64,000 bases of DNA from Kingdonia uniflora (GCA_014058105.1 JACGCM010002493.1:992001-1056000); one strand, 5' to 3'. Counted from the stretch's first letter, positions 47,608 through 59,269 are shown. Translations and numbers: made by a program. The notes: generated by a model from the letters alone, not told the origin.

Positions 47608-48578
47608 TCAGGTTGTCGTAAATCGTATCTTTTCCTTTTCCAATCTCTTGAACTCGGACACAGAAAAGAAGAGTACTGTCGTCATCTCTCTTTCATGCAT
47701 GTCACCTGCCTCGCACTTTACCTTGTCAGGGAGTACTAGCTCCATAATTTTTCCCTTAGCCTCATTCAGCATCCCTTCTAACATTTTACAGTATTCTTCT
47801 ATCACCCATTTTTTATCCAACGTAGCTTTACTACGTGCTTCAATCACCGTCATGAATTCATCCATGTGTTCCAACATAGTAATCAATTCTTCCATCACAA
47901 GCTCATTCTGACTTCACTCTACAACCCCTTCATCAAGATTTAGTTCAGCCTTCTCCAGATTAGCCTCCAACTTGGTCTTCGCGCTAAGAAGTTCCCCAAT
48001 CTCTTTTTGGTACTCCAAAACATCTAACTCTAACACTTGAACTGCATTCTCTAGGGTCCCTATCTTAAGTTACTATTTTTTAGTAATTCGTTCTATTCAA
48101 TGTGAGACTCTTCTAACTCTTTTACCCTCCTATTAGCGGCATACCACAATCCTACAAATTTATGGGCCTGCTCAATTGCCTCCCTCGTTGTAGCTCGCAT
48201 ATCTATTATTTTTGCCCCAAGCATATTTATCTGAGCTTGTAAGTCTTTAACACAATCTTCTTCTTTCTTCAACACTGCCAAAATCTCTGAAATTTTAATT
48301 TGCGCAGGTGTTAGCTCCTCCTCCAGTTGGTTTATTCGTTCCGAAAAGTCCAAAATATCCAACTCTTTTTTCTTTACAACTTCTTTTAGTCCATCCATCT
48401 TTTTTAGCTTAATGGCTAGTTCAGCCTCCTTATCTTCCAGATGTCCAGTCAAATGAACCACAGTACTTTGCTCTTCTGTTACTCCCACCTCCATTTTTTC
48501 TTTTAACTCAGTAACACGTTTTAGGGCTTCCTGATGCAAATTCAAATCAATGTTCGAATTTCCATTTAACGCACACAA
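47608..48578 (-). other. Antisense coiled-coil frames in the large Tat element
   Basis: Two minus-strand frames, 48578-48093 (161 codons) and 47898-47608 (96 codons), are opposite to gag-pol. The first is Glu/Lys-rich with heptad-like spacing (VTELKEKMEVGVTEE, LDFSERINQLEEEL, FVGLWYAANRRVKELEE). The second reads MLEHMDEFMTVIEARSK and YCKMLEGMLNEAKGKIMEL. They could be exons of one long coiled-coil protein; a stop-containing stretch at 47900-48090 lies between. Function is unknown. Antisense ORFs at this place are a known trait of Tat/Retand elements. Confidence 0.55.
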
Positions 48579-49076
48579 TGCTTCACACTAGCTTTGAACC
48601 TCTGCTAGTTCCTCCTGCAGCAACAATTAACTTTTACATACATACCAATACGTGTATCAAAATAGTTTACATATCACAGCAACCAATTTTACTCAACAAC
48701 ATAATACCTGAGTACTATCAATCCACATCTCTATTTTATATCTATATTATCATCACAGAAAATAGATTTTATTTTTCATCAAAATAGTGTACAAACATCT
48801 AATGTATATACAAGTTGGTAAGAAACTTGTCTGCTTTACTTTTGTTTTCTTGAACTATAAGAGAACTGCCCCATATCTCTCGAACTCTTTGACCTATCTA
48901 CCTGCACGTCCAAAGGGGCTATAAAGGTCACCACCTCCTGTTGGCGCTGCTTTCACCATGACCGAGGTATCAGGCTCTCGACCTCCTCCTTGTCCTTTTC
49001 TGACAAATTTTCTCTCTATCTAGGAGCTGGTTTTTCAACAACCTTTTCCTCTTCATCTTTTGTAAACCACATGTTT

Positions 49077-50031
49077 TCAGTTTTTTTCATTCTCTCTATC
49101 AAAATCTTTCCCACAATCCATCACATACTTCCTAAATTCATTCTCTACCCTTGCCAACTCCTCTCCATAAAACGCAATCACACTTTCTATATGGTGTTGA
49201 TGGTTTATTTGAGTTGTGCCCTTTGCTTGTAACAGATACAAATGTTTCCTTAATTGTATATGTTCCCTGTACAGATACTTGCGCGTTCCCTTGTATAATT
49301 CACCTAACACTCTCAAATCACCTTCTACCTTCTTTCTAACAATTGTTTCTTTTGTTAATTGAATTGCTAAGGACATTTTTTACTTTTATTTTGTGTCAAC
49401 ACGTGCTGCAACTCTTTTACCTCACCCTCTAATTTCTATTGCACCTCTATTTTCTCTTTCCTTATTCTGAAAAACAAAATCCTCATTGCTCTTCGACCCT
49501 ACATAAAGCCAAGAGAATCAGGTAAGGGTCCTACATCACCCCATATAATAGGCACACCAGCTCGAACTGAGCATAGCATTTTTTTGCCTCAACTCTATTA
49601 CGATTAAGTGCTTCTTGAGCTAAAAATTTAACTTTAGCTGGGTCAGGCACTATACCCCTTTCCTTCAAAAGTCTTATATAAGACTCATTTAAACCCTGCT
49701 CACTATCTACTTCGGCCTCAAAATACAGTGTCAAAGGTGCCAAAAGCTTTTGACACCTAGCTTTGTCACTCGGGTTAGTAAAACAAATCAAGTCTTTTGA
49801 TTTGCTTACTAATACCCCCATCTTCTCTTCTTTTCTAAAAACTTCATCCCCTTTTATTTTTATCTTAGTATATCTACACTGAAGGTTATATAATTCTTTA
49901 AAAAATTTCTTCGAATTAGACTTAAATCGCCTTCTCTCATACTTAGTTTTATTTAGTACCTGCTGAATACGAGCCACAAAATCCCTCGCTCTACTCAGCA
50001 ATCTCTCCAGGTTGGAAATAGTTTTTCTCAA
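49077..50031 (-). other. Antisense Lys/Glu-rich frames in the large Tat element
   Basis: Frame 50031-49531 (166 codons) starts MRKTISNLERLLSRARDFV, is basic and helical at first (NKTKYERRRFKSNSKKFF), and ends ERGIVPDPAKVKFLAQEAL then NRNRVEAKKCYAQFEL. Frame 49376-49077 (99 codons) has VIAFYGEELARVENEFRKYV. Both run opposite to gag-pol. No family is recognised. Length and composition exceed what is expected of chance frames in AT-rich DNA, so they are probably parts of the element's antisense gene. Confidence 0.5.
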
Positions 50032-50219
50032 CCGCTCTACCTCCTACACAGATTACAAATGTCTTTGTTATCATACAAACGTGCAAACATGGAACAATAA
50101 AAAGCATCTATCAAACTTAATAGTTTTAGACCACATAGAATACAATCTCATCAAAGTCAAGATAGAACAACATAGTTTGAAACTGAATACCATAGATTGA
50201 TTAAATATTTTTGCTAGTC

Positions 50220-50388
50220 TCTACCTCAGATGGAGGATCCACCTCACCACCAACAACTTAGACTTGTTCAGCTTGAGAAGCAAGTACATTGGCTGGAGCA
50301 GCAATATCTTCCACCAGTTCATCTTCTACATCTGAAGCAAAGTCGATCTCCTTGTACCTACCAGCTAGGCCTAGATCGATATCAGCAG
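50220..50388 (-). other. Acidic tail of an antisense coiled-coil ORF
   Basis: The minus strand reads ADIDLGLAGRYKEIDFASDV then EDELVEDIAAPANVLASQA. It continues directly from the coiled-coil frame at 57056-57350 once the nested element (50389-57050) is removed, because the insertion cut this ORF at AGCAG. Confidence 0.55.
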
Positions 50389-51007
50389 TGTAGGGGCCTA
50401 TCCCTCGATCTCACCTAAAATTGAGCTATCACTAGTTCGAATTATCTCCATGTCGCGCTCACGTATTCTCCACACAACTTTTCTAGTCAGCATCGCCATA
50501 TACTCCACGAACTGATAAGAAACATGAGTCGAGCTCAAACCAAAAGACCTAAACAAGTTAAAACCACATGTCTCTCACAAAATTAGCAGTTACTCAGCCA
50601 AATAGCCACTAACCATATTATTCAGATAATGTACTTCAGCACGAAGAAAAGCTGTAAAAGAGGACTATATAAAGAAAAAGTTCCAGAAGAGACAAGGACC
50701 AGAGGATTACAAGAGAAATCACCAAGAAAACTATATTTTTTATGATTCTCAAAACTTCAAAAATTTTATTCATAAGGTCAATCATTTCTAAATCTAGAAA
50801 TAACTTGTAATAAGATATCATCAGCCTCAAGTAATAAACGTCACCATTACAAAAACCTCAACACGCGGTCGTGGTTTTTTTACCTATTCATAGGTTTTTC
50901 ACGCTAAACACCTGTGTTATTTCTTGTCTATTAGATTTTTATCACAGGTACATTGGTGTAGGGACTAATTATAGACCACTTCGAGCACACGGGATTAGGC
51001 CATTACA
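50389..51007 (+). repeat. 5' LTR of the nested Tat element
   Basis: TATA box 'ctatataaag' at about 50665-50674. U5 'gcggtcgtggtttttttacc' and 'tttttcacgctaaacacctg' parallel the large element's LTR. Starts TGTAGG, ends ATTACA. Confidence 0.93.
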
Positions 51008-51085
51008 TTTGGCATCGTCTGTAGGAAAGAGATTTTTTCCACGATATCATAAGGCATTTAGTTAATCTACTACAACATTTCAATC

Positions 51086-51425
51086 ATGGTCACATCTAGG
51101 CGACCAAATACCGGAGCCCAACTCGATCTCTCAGTTGAACCGGAATAACTTACAGAGCTACGAGCAAATCTCAATACTGAAACAGAGAAACACAAGGAAC
51201 TCGAACAACAATTAACTCGCGATCGAGAGCTCGAACAAAAAAAATCATTTCCAACGACAAAATTGAGAAATCAATCCGCCTGGATTTCGAGGCCTTAAAT
51301 AATGTCACCGAATACGAAGCTCTCATTCACGAACTCGATCTCATTCTCGAGCTCGGAGTCCCCAAACTCTTAATTTACAAAGATTCACTACTTATCGTTC
51401 ACATTCTTTATATTACTTTATTTGC
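51086..51425 (+). pseudogene. Gag start fused to RNase H by internal deletion
   Basis: The gag N-terminus (LTELRANLNTETEKHKELEQ, then LTRDRELEQK) breaks off at about 51250. The next readable segment, NDKIEKSIRLDFEALNNVTE then YEALIHELDLILELGVPKLL and IYKDSLLIVHI, is RNase H. The large element has the corresponding RNase H sequence at 45020-45180. Several kilobases of pol are missing at one junction. Confidence 0.82.
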
Positions 51426-51785
51426 AAAAGACTAACATCTTTTATACACACCATTCCAGGGCCGTTTTCACCTAAACAGGTAAAGAGTATTTGGTCTGTC
51501 TTTACACTCTATATATTACTTTTTATTTCTATATTAATAAAGCATGCAAATCAAATAGTTCTTGTTATATCCTAACTTACAGCTCCGCTTGCGAAGACAA
51601 CAGAGACACTGAGGTTTCTCTCTCCTGAGCAAGCTTAATCTCTAAATCTTTTATTCTGAGGCGTATGTCCTTAAGTTCATACAACAATGTTTACAAAAGA
51701 AACTTAGACTACATAATTCTATCCAAAAAATATCCAATCAGTTTATAACATTCCATAACATTCATACAATAACAATGCCATCACA

Positions 51786-52560
51786 CTATCCTACCATCTC
51801 AGTTTTTACCTCTGGGTGTTCGTCGTCATCCTCTTGATTGTCCCTCACCGTCCAAGGAGACATAGAATCCAACCCATCATCAACCACAACAACATCATCT
51901 TCAGCCTCCTCCTCTACGTAGGTGTTGGTCCTAATGGCCTCCACCTCGTCTTTAGAGTATCCCTTGGACATAAGGTGCCGCCCGAGCCTGTCACGCTCAA
52001 CTACCGCCTCATCCAAATCCACTCTTACCTCCGTCCATAGCTTGCTGATCTCTACTACTTAGGAAGCCTTCAGGGCCTCCAACCACTTCCCCTCCTTGCC
52101 CAAATCTAATTTCAGTTGAGCTACACTCCTTTTGAGTTTGACTTTCTTCCTCTTCAACTCAGCTCTCTCCTCTTCGACCCGAGGCATATACCCTTCATCA
52201 GTCGAGCAACCTATATAAAATCAAGAAAATCGACCTTATTGATTAACTCAAATCAAAATACAAAATCAAATTTATTCGAGCATATACACCTACCATTTTG
52301 CTCATCTCCTCCTCCCTGTGGAGAGCTGCCAACCTGGTATTTTCCTCTACCTCTTTCTAACTGTCCTCCATATCAGGTCGATCTTCTACGACCTTCCCCC
52401 CCCCCCCCCCGACAATTCAGAAGGTTCGACCCTTCTCTTTTTTACCTTTTATGCAGCCTCACCACTTCCCGTGGTCCCCAATGTTGCAGGACGCTTCTGC
52501 ATTTGCCTTTTAAGGAACGTTCGAGCCAATTTGCTCAATGTAATAGACTCCAGTAATCCT
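51786..52560 (-). other. Antisense coiled-coil ORF with acidic tail, nested element
   Basis: The minus strand reads RVEEERAELKRKKVKLKRSV then AQLKLDLGKEGKWLEALKAS (coiled coil, about 52190-52070). A stop or intron follows, then DLDEAVVERDRLGRHLMSKG, YSKDEVEAIRTNTYVEEEAE, DDVVVVDDGLDSMSPWTVRD and an Asp/Glu-rich end (52022-51786). Upstream lies LARTFLKRQMQKRPATLGTT with a run of 13 C at 52399-52412 that breaks the frame. The layout, coiled coil then 'GYS.DEV.AI..(D/N)TY.EEE' then an acidic tail, is familiar from antisense ORFs of plant Tat elements, but its role is not established. Confidence 0.6.
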
Positions 52561-53299
52561 GTATCCACTCCAGGGGACTTAGACAAGCTCGATCACCTTT
52601 CCCCATCAGTTTCCTTATTTTTTTCTACCGTCAGCACTCGTCATTAGCCTTGTCGAATGAGATTTCTAAACCTTTTTAACTCGGCTGTTAACACGATTCT
52701 TCCTACTAATGCCGAGATCTTCTAGTATAGCCTCGTGTTCTATCTCCTTTTGAGCAACTTTATCCAACATGACTCTTTCCTCGTCACCTACGACCTAGGA
52801 CCTGTTATACATAAAACATTAACATCAATGAGCATCGTACAATTTTTACTATCAATCTCATACATTATACATTGTTATACTTACGTTGTTTTACAGTTCT
52901 AAATAGAAGTTCCTTGGGTTCTTCATCATCTCTCTAAAGGCAGTCAACCTTTGCCTATATCACATTATCGTTCCAAGGTTGACCTGCTGAGTTCAGATCG
53001 AAGAAGCGAGATTGAGTTGCTTTACCTCCACTTATCACCCTTTACCTCAACGTATCACCACCCATATGTTCCTATTCATCTGAACGGGACGTGCACCGAT
53101 AAGATTCATAATCCCTTTAGCCAGATTGTTAAGGAGAAGACTCAACTCGTACTCCAACTAAGACAAGAAACATTAAAAGCCCTCAAAAGGCTCATTCTAA
53201 ACATCCCCATCATAATACTCCATAGAGATCGAACCCTCAATACCTCTATCCCTTTTCTCCTTTTCCAAATCGGTCAACAGATAAAAATATTATTCTCTT

Positions 53300-53570
53300 G
53301 ATGCTACAGTGCAACCCCTAAATTGCCTACCGGCATATTCGATGCAATTTCCCCATCAACCTCTTATAGAAGCTTTGGCTTTGCAGAACTCTTTGAATGC
53401 ATTCGAGCGAGGAAAATAGGACACCAATCTTCTAGGGAAATCTAGAAATTGATCAACAACTACTTCTTCCTCACTTCCAGATGCTTCAATCGCAGACTTA
53501 GTCGGCCGACCAGAGGTCGGTGCCTCACTTACAGTGGAATTCCTAATATCAACTATAGGAAAGGATTTTT
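53300..53570 (-). other. Antisense frame after the basic ORF, nested element
   Basis: The minus strand reads NSTVSEAPTSGRPTKSAIEA, SGSEEEVVVDQFLDFPRRLV, SYFPRSNAFKEFCKAKASIR and, after a stop, WGNCIEYAGRQFRG. Low-complexity Ser/Glu is followed by an ordered-looking segment. Family unknown. Confidence 0.45.
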
Positions 53571-53780
53571 ATCATAGATAACACTTCTCACGGCTGACCT
53601 ACGCAAAGGTCCAGGTATCTATGGTTATTTTTTATATATATCCGTCAACTATATTCAAATATCTTTCATATCTCAAATAAACAAGCAGATTTTCTTAGAT
53701 TACTATAAATAGTAATTTATCGCTTTTCCTAGCAATAAAAATTAATCTTCAAAATCACATATATAGATCACATATATCTT

Positions 53781-54236
53781 TTAACCTTCTATATCGAAAT
53801 GTAAATCCAAGGCAGCGCCGTATCCTTCCCTCACCACGTTGCTGTATAACCACCTTCGCGACTCTGATTCAGTAACTCTCTCACCCTCACGCTTTGACTG
53901 ATAATCACTTTCGCTTAAATCTCCGTAAGTGTTTGTACTATTTTGGCCTCCCGTCTTCCTTCCTCTCTCACTGATCTTCAAGTTTTTAGAAGTTGAAAAA
54001 GGTTTAATTGAGGAAGATGAAGCAGTATCTATATTTTGCATCTCTAACTGTTGGCAGTTATTAAGCCTCGCATGAGTCGTCCTCGGTTTTGGAACTGAGG
54101 CGGCCCTTCTTCTATCTATGTCAGTCATCTTGCACCTTTTCAGCAAAAATGTTTTCCCATCATTGCCCTTTCCCTTAAATTTTAATATATTTTTATTAAT
54201 CTTTTCTAAATCTCCTTCTGACCTCACCACACTCAT
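53781..54236 (-). other. Antisense ORF, 151 aa, basic and Ser-rich
   Basis: An uninterrupted minus-strand frame in the nested element. It starts MSVVRSEGDLEKINKNILKF and carries several basic clusters (LLKRCKMTDIDRRRA, KISERGRKTGG), a Ser run (DTASSSSIKPFSTS) and an acidic/aromatic end. The large element has a comparable basic stretch at about 59400-59270 (LVENASSRKKKMLEKQRERS). The composition suits a disordered nucleic-acid-binding protein. That role is inference. Confidence 0.55.
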
Positions 54237-54471
54237 TTTGACTCACTCTTACACGTAATCGAGTTTTTACAACTTTTCTACAAGAGACAAATTCAGAAAT
54301 ACCCTGCTTTTCTGTACGTGCTTCTTCTTCTACTCTTCAAATAGTACTGACGTTATTTCCTAGGCTCCCATAAAAAAAATTCAAAAAAAATTAAATTCAT
54401 TTTTTACACAACAATCACAAACAACATTCACCAAAATAGAGGATCTATCTCAATAGCAATTTCTTTCAAAA

Positions 54472-54903
54472 TTATTCAAACTCAAAACAGTTATACTCTG
54501 CCACACCTATTTTTACATTCACTCCATTCACCTCATATATAAGTACATCTAAACAACCTTGATGACCTAAAAAGCCACAACTAATAGCTAAACCTATAAC
54601 AACCCTCGCATCCTCAAATTTGATCTCTACTTTAGCAATCAATCCCACCACCTCTTCTCGATCTGCAGGATCCTTCACTAGTTCACAAAAAAATCCCTCA
54701 AAGAAAAAATGGACATACTCAAGTTCCCTACTCCTTGAATCTAATCCTTCAAACTGACACTCCCTTACTGGCAACTCAACATCATAACCCAACGATCCAA
54801 AAATTCTCTCCTGCACTTCAGTGAACTTAATTGCCAATCGTCCTTCAGCGGTATTACAGATTCCTTGGGATCGAGTGCGCACTAATCTTATCTCTTCCCC
54901 CAT
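54472..54903 (-). other. Antisense ORF with VRTRSQ motif, 143 aa
   Basis: An uninterrupted minus-strand frame of the nested element: MGEEIRLVRTRSQGICNTAE then GRLAIKFTEVQERIFGSLGY, VRECQFEGLDSRSRELEYVH and VIGLAISCGFLGHQGCLDVL. The N-terminal pattern VRTRSQ...A.GRL.IK recurs in the large element at 60310-60240 (MVRTRSQRVHHAAKGRLNIK). The body looks like a folded domain with mixed hydrophobic and acidic residues. I do not recognise it. Position (between pol and 3' LTR) and strand match antisense ORFs described for Tat elements. Confidence 0.6.
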
Positions 54904-55369
54904 TTTAAGAGATCATTTTACCCTTATTTATGCATTTTTACTACCCATTCCCCTCAAAATGTACTAATATATTTTTATCTCGTAACAAAAACCCCAGAAT
55001 CTTGCGAAAAATTATTTTAACATATCTTTTTCCCTCGAACTCAATCGTTCCACATTTTTTCAGGTCGAATTTATTCTTTCCATATTTAATTTTTTAAATC
55101 GACCTTTATGACATTGAATCTTCATTCTAAAAATTCCTATAAATTTTTTTTCTCTCATATTTCCAACTCGTAAGAAAAATAATATTCGATTCTTAACACA
55201 TATTTTCACAAATAAATTTAGAACAGCTCGAATATTGTAAGTATCTATCTTTTTTGTATTCTTACATTTCATTCATTCTTTAGATCATATAGCTCGATTT
55301 CTAAAGCTATTCTATATCAACACGAAATTTGTTATTAAATTTTCTTCAACTCGAAACATATTTTAAATA

Positions 55370-55530
55370 TTTTTACAGATAACAAGTCTTTTAAGTACTC
55401 GACCTCAGGTACTTTACAGATACAAAGTCTGTCCAGTACCTAACTTCAGGTACTTTACAGATAACAAGTTTTTTAGTACTTTTACAACTAACAGGTCCCT
55501 CAGGCACTCTGACACATCAAATCCTTCAGT
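55370..55530. repeat. About 50-bp tandem repeats in the nested element
   Basis: Three to four units of 'tttacagataacaagtctttt' with 'agtactcgacctcagg'. Related words occur at about 61080-61130 in the large element ('tttacatataacaagtcttcca'). Confidence 0.7.
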
Positions 55531-55689
55531 TCGTCCTGCTTCAGTATTTTTTTACCCTGATACAAAGCAGAAATTGGAAACAATGAGTATGCTCACTCCC
55601 ATGAGTTTGGTCAAAGTCTAAGCAAACTTTAAATAGAAACTTTGGAAGCAGAAGTCTCAGTGCTTAAACCAATTCTTTAAACCGAAGGT

Positions 55690-55990
55690 CGTCTTAGTCT
55701 GTCCACTTTTCGTCTCCTTTCTCTACTACCATCACCTCTACCTCTAAAACCACCACCTCTGCAAAGTTGGTAGAGATGAAGAGGGCTCGACCTTAGAATC
55801 CATTGTGGTACAATAGATTAACTCAACTGCAGCGTAGTTACGTTTATCCCAACATATGTCACCCTAACTTTGTCTTCTGCGAGGATGCAGAGACAAACCC
55901 AACGTTGCTTGTTTGTCAAGACAACGTGGTAAAACCTCCATCAGCAGTAAAACTTCTTTTCAGCTTTAGCCGCTTCATTCTCTGATATAC
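55690..55990 (-). other. Antisense Arg/Gly-rich frame, nested element
   Basis: The minus strand reads STYRGISENEAAKAEKKF near its start and CRGGGFRGRGDGSRERRRKV at 55760-55700. The Arg/Gly clusters resemble RGG boxes, known RNA-binding motifs. Stops interrupt it. The large element carries an intact counterpart at 61554-61240 in the same relative place, before the 3' LTR. Confidence 0.5.
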
Positions 55991-56355
55991 CTCTGTACGT
56001 CGAAGGAACAGGATCCTCCAAGGATTGATCCCTGAAAAGCATCAACTTCAACCTCTGTATTTCTGAGGCAATTGACTCTTCAAGGCCATACTATGAGTCT
56101 TCACCATCTTCAAAAATTGCAGAGATTTTTGTAACAGAACATGCGTACTTTATAACATTCCTCGGTACAAGTACTCTTTATATAACCCTATATTTATTGT
56201 GCATAAATAGTTCACCAAACATCATCATTCAATATCGACAAAACCCTTCAAACCCTAATTGTCACAAACAACAATATTCCTATTAACTTTCAATGCACGT
56301 TCATCCCTCTTTGACACGCGCATTTTCCATATAGTCATCAACATCATTACTTCTT

Positions 56356-56598
56356 TCAAAATTTAAAACTCATATATCCAGAACCTTTCTCAACCAAAGC
56401 CACTCGTGACTTCGGTTGCGAAGGGGTGATTGTATGGGTCTGTCTCTCGATCTCACCTAAAATTGAGTTGTCGTTAGTTCGAATTACCTCTATGCCATAC
56501 TCATGCATTTTCCATACGACTTCTCCAGTCAGCATTGCCATATACTCCACGAACTGATAAGAAATGTTAGTCGAGCTTAAACTGAAAAACCTGAACAA
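56356..56598 (-). other. Antisense ORF that begins inside the nested 3' LTR
   Basis: The frame starts in U3 (MFRFFSLSSTNISYQFVEYM, AMLTGEVVWKMHEYG, DNSILGEIE) and runs out across the LTR edge. The 5' LTR has the same frame still open with changes (SYQFVEYMAMLTRKVVWRIR, SILGEIEG). It could be the start of the antisense transcript, or simply a frame kept open by LTR identity. Confidence 0.35.
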
Positions 56599-57050
56599 GT
56601 AAAAACCATCTGTCTCTCATGAACTCAGCAGTTACTCAGTCAAACAACCACTAACAACATTGCTCGAAGAACGTGCTTCAGCACGAAGAAGAGCTACGGA
56701 AGAGGCCTATATAAAGAAAAAGTTCCAGAATAGACAAGGACCAGAGGATTACAAGAAATATTACCAAGAAAACTATATTTTATAGGATTCTCAAAACTCT
56801 AAAATTCTTATTCATAAGGTCAATCATTTCTAAATCTAGAAATAACTTGTAATAAGATATCATCAGCCTCAAGTAATAAACGTCACCATTACACAAACCC
56901 TCAACACGAGGTCATAGTTTTTTTACCTATTCATAGGTTTTCTACGCTAAACACCTGTATTATTTCTTGTCTATTAGATTTTTGTCACAGGTACATTGGT
57001 ATAAGGACTAATTCTAGACTACTTCGAGCTCACGGGATTAGGCCGATACA
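56431..57050 (+). repeat. 3' LTR of the nested Tat element
   Basis: 620 bp. TATA box 'ctatataaag' at about 56709-56718. Preceded by the purine tract and followed by the AGCAG duplication. Confidence 0.93.
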
Positions 57051-57055
57051 AGCAG

Positions 57056-57800
57056 CAGTCAACCCAAAGTAGCGATAAGATTGGACCAGATGGTCTCTTT
57101 TTGCCCGTATCTCTATGAATGCTTGTGAGATAGTCTCCTCGCACTCAGACAACTCTACATATCGCGCCTCATTAGCCTTCAACTCTCTGGCCTTGCTCTA
57201 TTGCTCTTTCTTGAACCCCTCCTCGAGCTCCTTCACACGAGCTGTTTAAACATCGAGCCTGTGAGTAAGCTTTTCGAACTCCTGGCTCCTCTTCTTAATG
57301 AATTTTGTAGCTCCCTTCATCAGTAACGAGAGCTGCCAATACAAGAAACAAGATTAGTAAGACATATATTAATCATAAAAGCAGCAAAAAAAGAGTATCG
57401 ATACGTACACCCAATGTTTAATCTTGAAACATATCTTCGAGCTGCTACGGCTCAGTCCCCGACATCGTAAAATAATTTTGCTCCATTTATCTGAGCTTGG
57501 CTATAGCTTTAGCACTCGTATGGTCACTGCCTTCGAGCACATGCTATTTTCTTTTCAGTGACCTCTTGTTCACCTCTAAAGGAGTGACTTCACTCACCAC
57601 CTGTTCCCCCACCACACCTTCAGCAGCAAATTTACCACCCTCTGTCCCTTAGGCCACCAACACAGTAGAAGAAGCCTCTAATACTATCTTTCTCAACCAC
57701 CATAACTTCTGCCCAACATTCGTAGTTTCTAGCCTTGGCGGCGGGAGACTAGTCAAGTTACCTAAAGGAAACTGGGCCTTCTTCTTCTCAGCCATAGCTT
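57056..57800 (-). other. Antisense coiled-coil ORF, large Tat element
   Basis: The minus strand starts MAEKKKAQFPLGNLTSLPPP at about 57794, then NVGQKLWWLRKIVLEAS. After an interval with a stop and a possible intron it enters a coiled coil: KGATKFIKKRSQEFEKLTHR, ARVKELEEGFKKEQ, LKANEARYVELSECEETISQ, AFIEIRAKRDHLVQSYRYFG. Removing the nested element joins it to the acidic tail at 50388-50220. The same order, coiled coil then acidic tail, is seen at 52190-51786 in the nested element. Stops are present, so it is decayed. Confidence 0.5.
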
Positions 57801-58662
57801 AATTCTTGTGAGTTTGTTACACTTTGGGAACTCAGGAGTCTACCCATATATCCCTACGAATACCTAGCTCACCAAGCACTTGCTTCAACTCAACCTGCTC
57901 AAGGGATACGCAGTCGAACAAGCTTCTATTATCAAGCAAAGATTTAGGATCAGGACCTGACAAACAAAAAATTAGGAAATGGTTAGTAGCTCAAAGACAA
58001 ACTGATGGTTGGTCGAGTTGACGGATGGCACTTACTCGAATTATAATATTTATGGCTCAGTACGAGCGCTGGTTCATCTGGAATCTGCATACAATTTCCC
58101 CTACCTATACAAGGTGGTCGTTTCATGGTCTACCAGCATATTCAAAGTCAAAAAACTTCAGCCTAGAAGAATCACTATACAGGTAATCGTTATTACAACC
58201 TTTAATGAACTTTAGTTTATAAAACTTTAGTACATCAGCTGCTACGAACTACTTTGCAATCCCGTTCTCTCTCTACTTATCATTCAGTACCTCACACACC
58301 CTCATCATCTCCAATATATTCCCATTTAATTGGGTAGGGCAGTACTACAATATATTTATAGCCACCTTTTGAAAGAAGGTTAGAGGAATCCTAAGGCCAT
58401 ATACCACCTGATTTAGATAGCACAAAAAACCATAATCGGGCCTGCCATCCCTGCCCCATTATAGTATGAAATTTCTACATCTTCATTAATACCTTTCTCC
58501 TTTATCCACATAACCAGGCAAGAAACTTGGCAGTATACCCCTTCCTCCCCTTTTCCTAGAACATAAGTCCTAAACTATCGACCTTGTTCCATAACATAGC
58601 TCCCTCACTCTCCCTTTAACTTCTTCTTAAATTTTAAAAATTATTTCCCAACATCTTCTCCT

Positions 58663-58980
58663 TCAGGGTATATGAAAAATGATTTTATCTTTCACCATTA
58701 TATCATCTTCCTCTATAACTTTATTTACTTTACTGGGTTCTCCAACCTCTACACCTACAGTCACTTCAACCATATCTACAGTATCTTCCATACCATTACA
58801 ATCGTCCTCCCTACCTGACGATGATGTTTCCTCTGAGCTAGATGATACTACAAATTTACTCATAGGCTTTATATATTTTGAACGCATACTGGACCTATAG
58901 GTACACACAATCATTTTATCATTTTCTATACATCTATGACATGCTATACCATATACACAGTAGAAACAACCCCCACTCAT
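58663..58980 (-). other. Antisense ORF with Cys cluster, 105 aa
   Basis: An uninterrupted minus-strand frame: MSGGCFYCVYGIACHRCIEN has cysteines spaced C-x2-C-x5-C-x2-C, followed by CTYRSSMRSKY, then a Ser/Glu-rich middle and an acidic tail (VGEPSKVNKVIEEDDIMVKD). The cluster could bind zinc. The family is unknown and the start is the first ATG. Confidence 0.5.
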
Positions 58981-59269
58981 ACTTTTTACACAGTCAAGGC
59001 ATTTATTTTTAAACTTTCCAAAAGCAACATAAAATTATTTTCAACCTTTCGTCTTCTTCTCCAAAAAAAAACAATTTTCTCTCTCTACAGTTTGTTCCCA
59101 TACCCAAAGCTTGTGTAAAACAGTAAAAATGCAGGCAAACAATTAGTTTTTAACCCCAATATTCTTAACTTTGATATCCCCAAATTAATCTCATACAAAG
59201 GGAATGAACATACAACATCATATACAGAGTACTAGATAATACAATCAAAATAGAAGAACAAGTTACTAA

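Larger units (their letters stand above)
50389..57050 (+). mobile_element. Nested, internally deleted Tat element
   Basis: LTRs 50389-51007 (619 bp) and 56431-57050 (620 bp) match along their length, and a perfect duplication AGCAG flanks the element (50384-50388 and 57051-57055). The primer site TTTGGCATCGTCTGTAGGAA follows the first LTR. The purine tract AAGGGGTGA precedes the second. Gag starts at 51086 (MVTSRRPNTGAQLDLSVEPE), but about 55 codons later the sequence jumps into RNase H, so protease, reverse transcriptase and integrase are absent. The rest is antisense frames and short repeats. It could only have moved with proteins from another element. Confidence 0.94.

Noticed and set aside
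47261..49339. Plus-strand frames behind integrase
   Set aside because: Their peptides are complements of the coiled-coil minus-strand frames and have no domain of their own.
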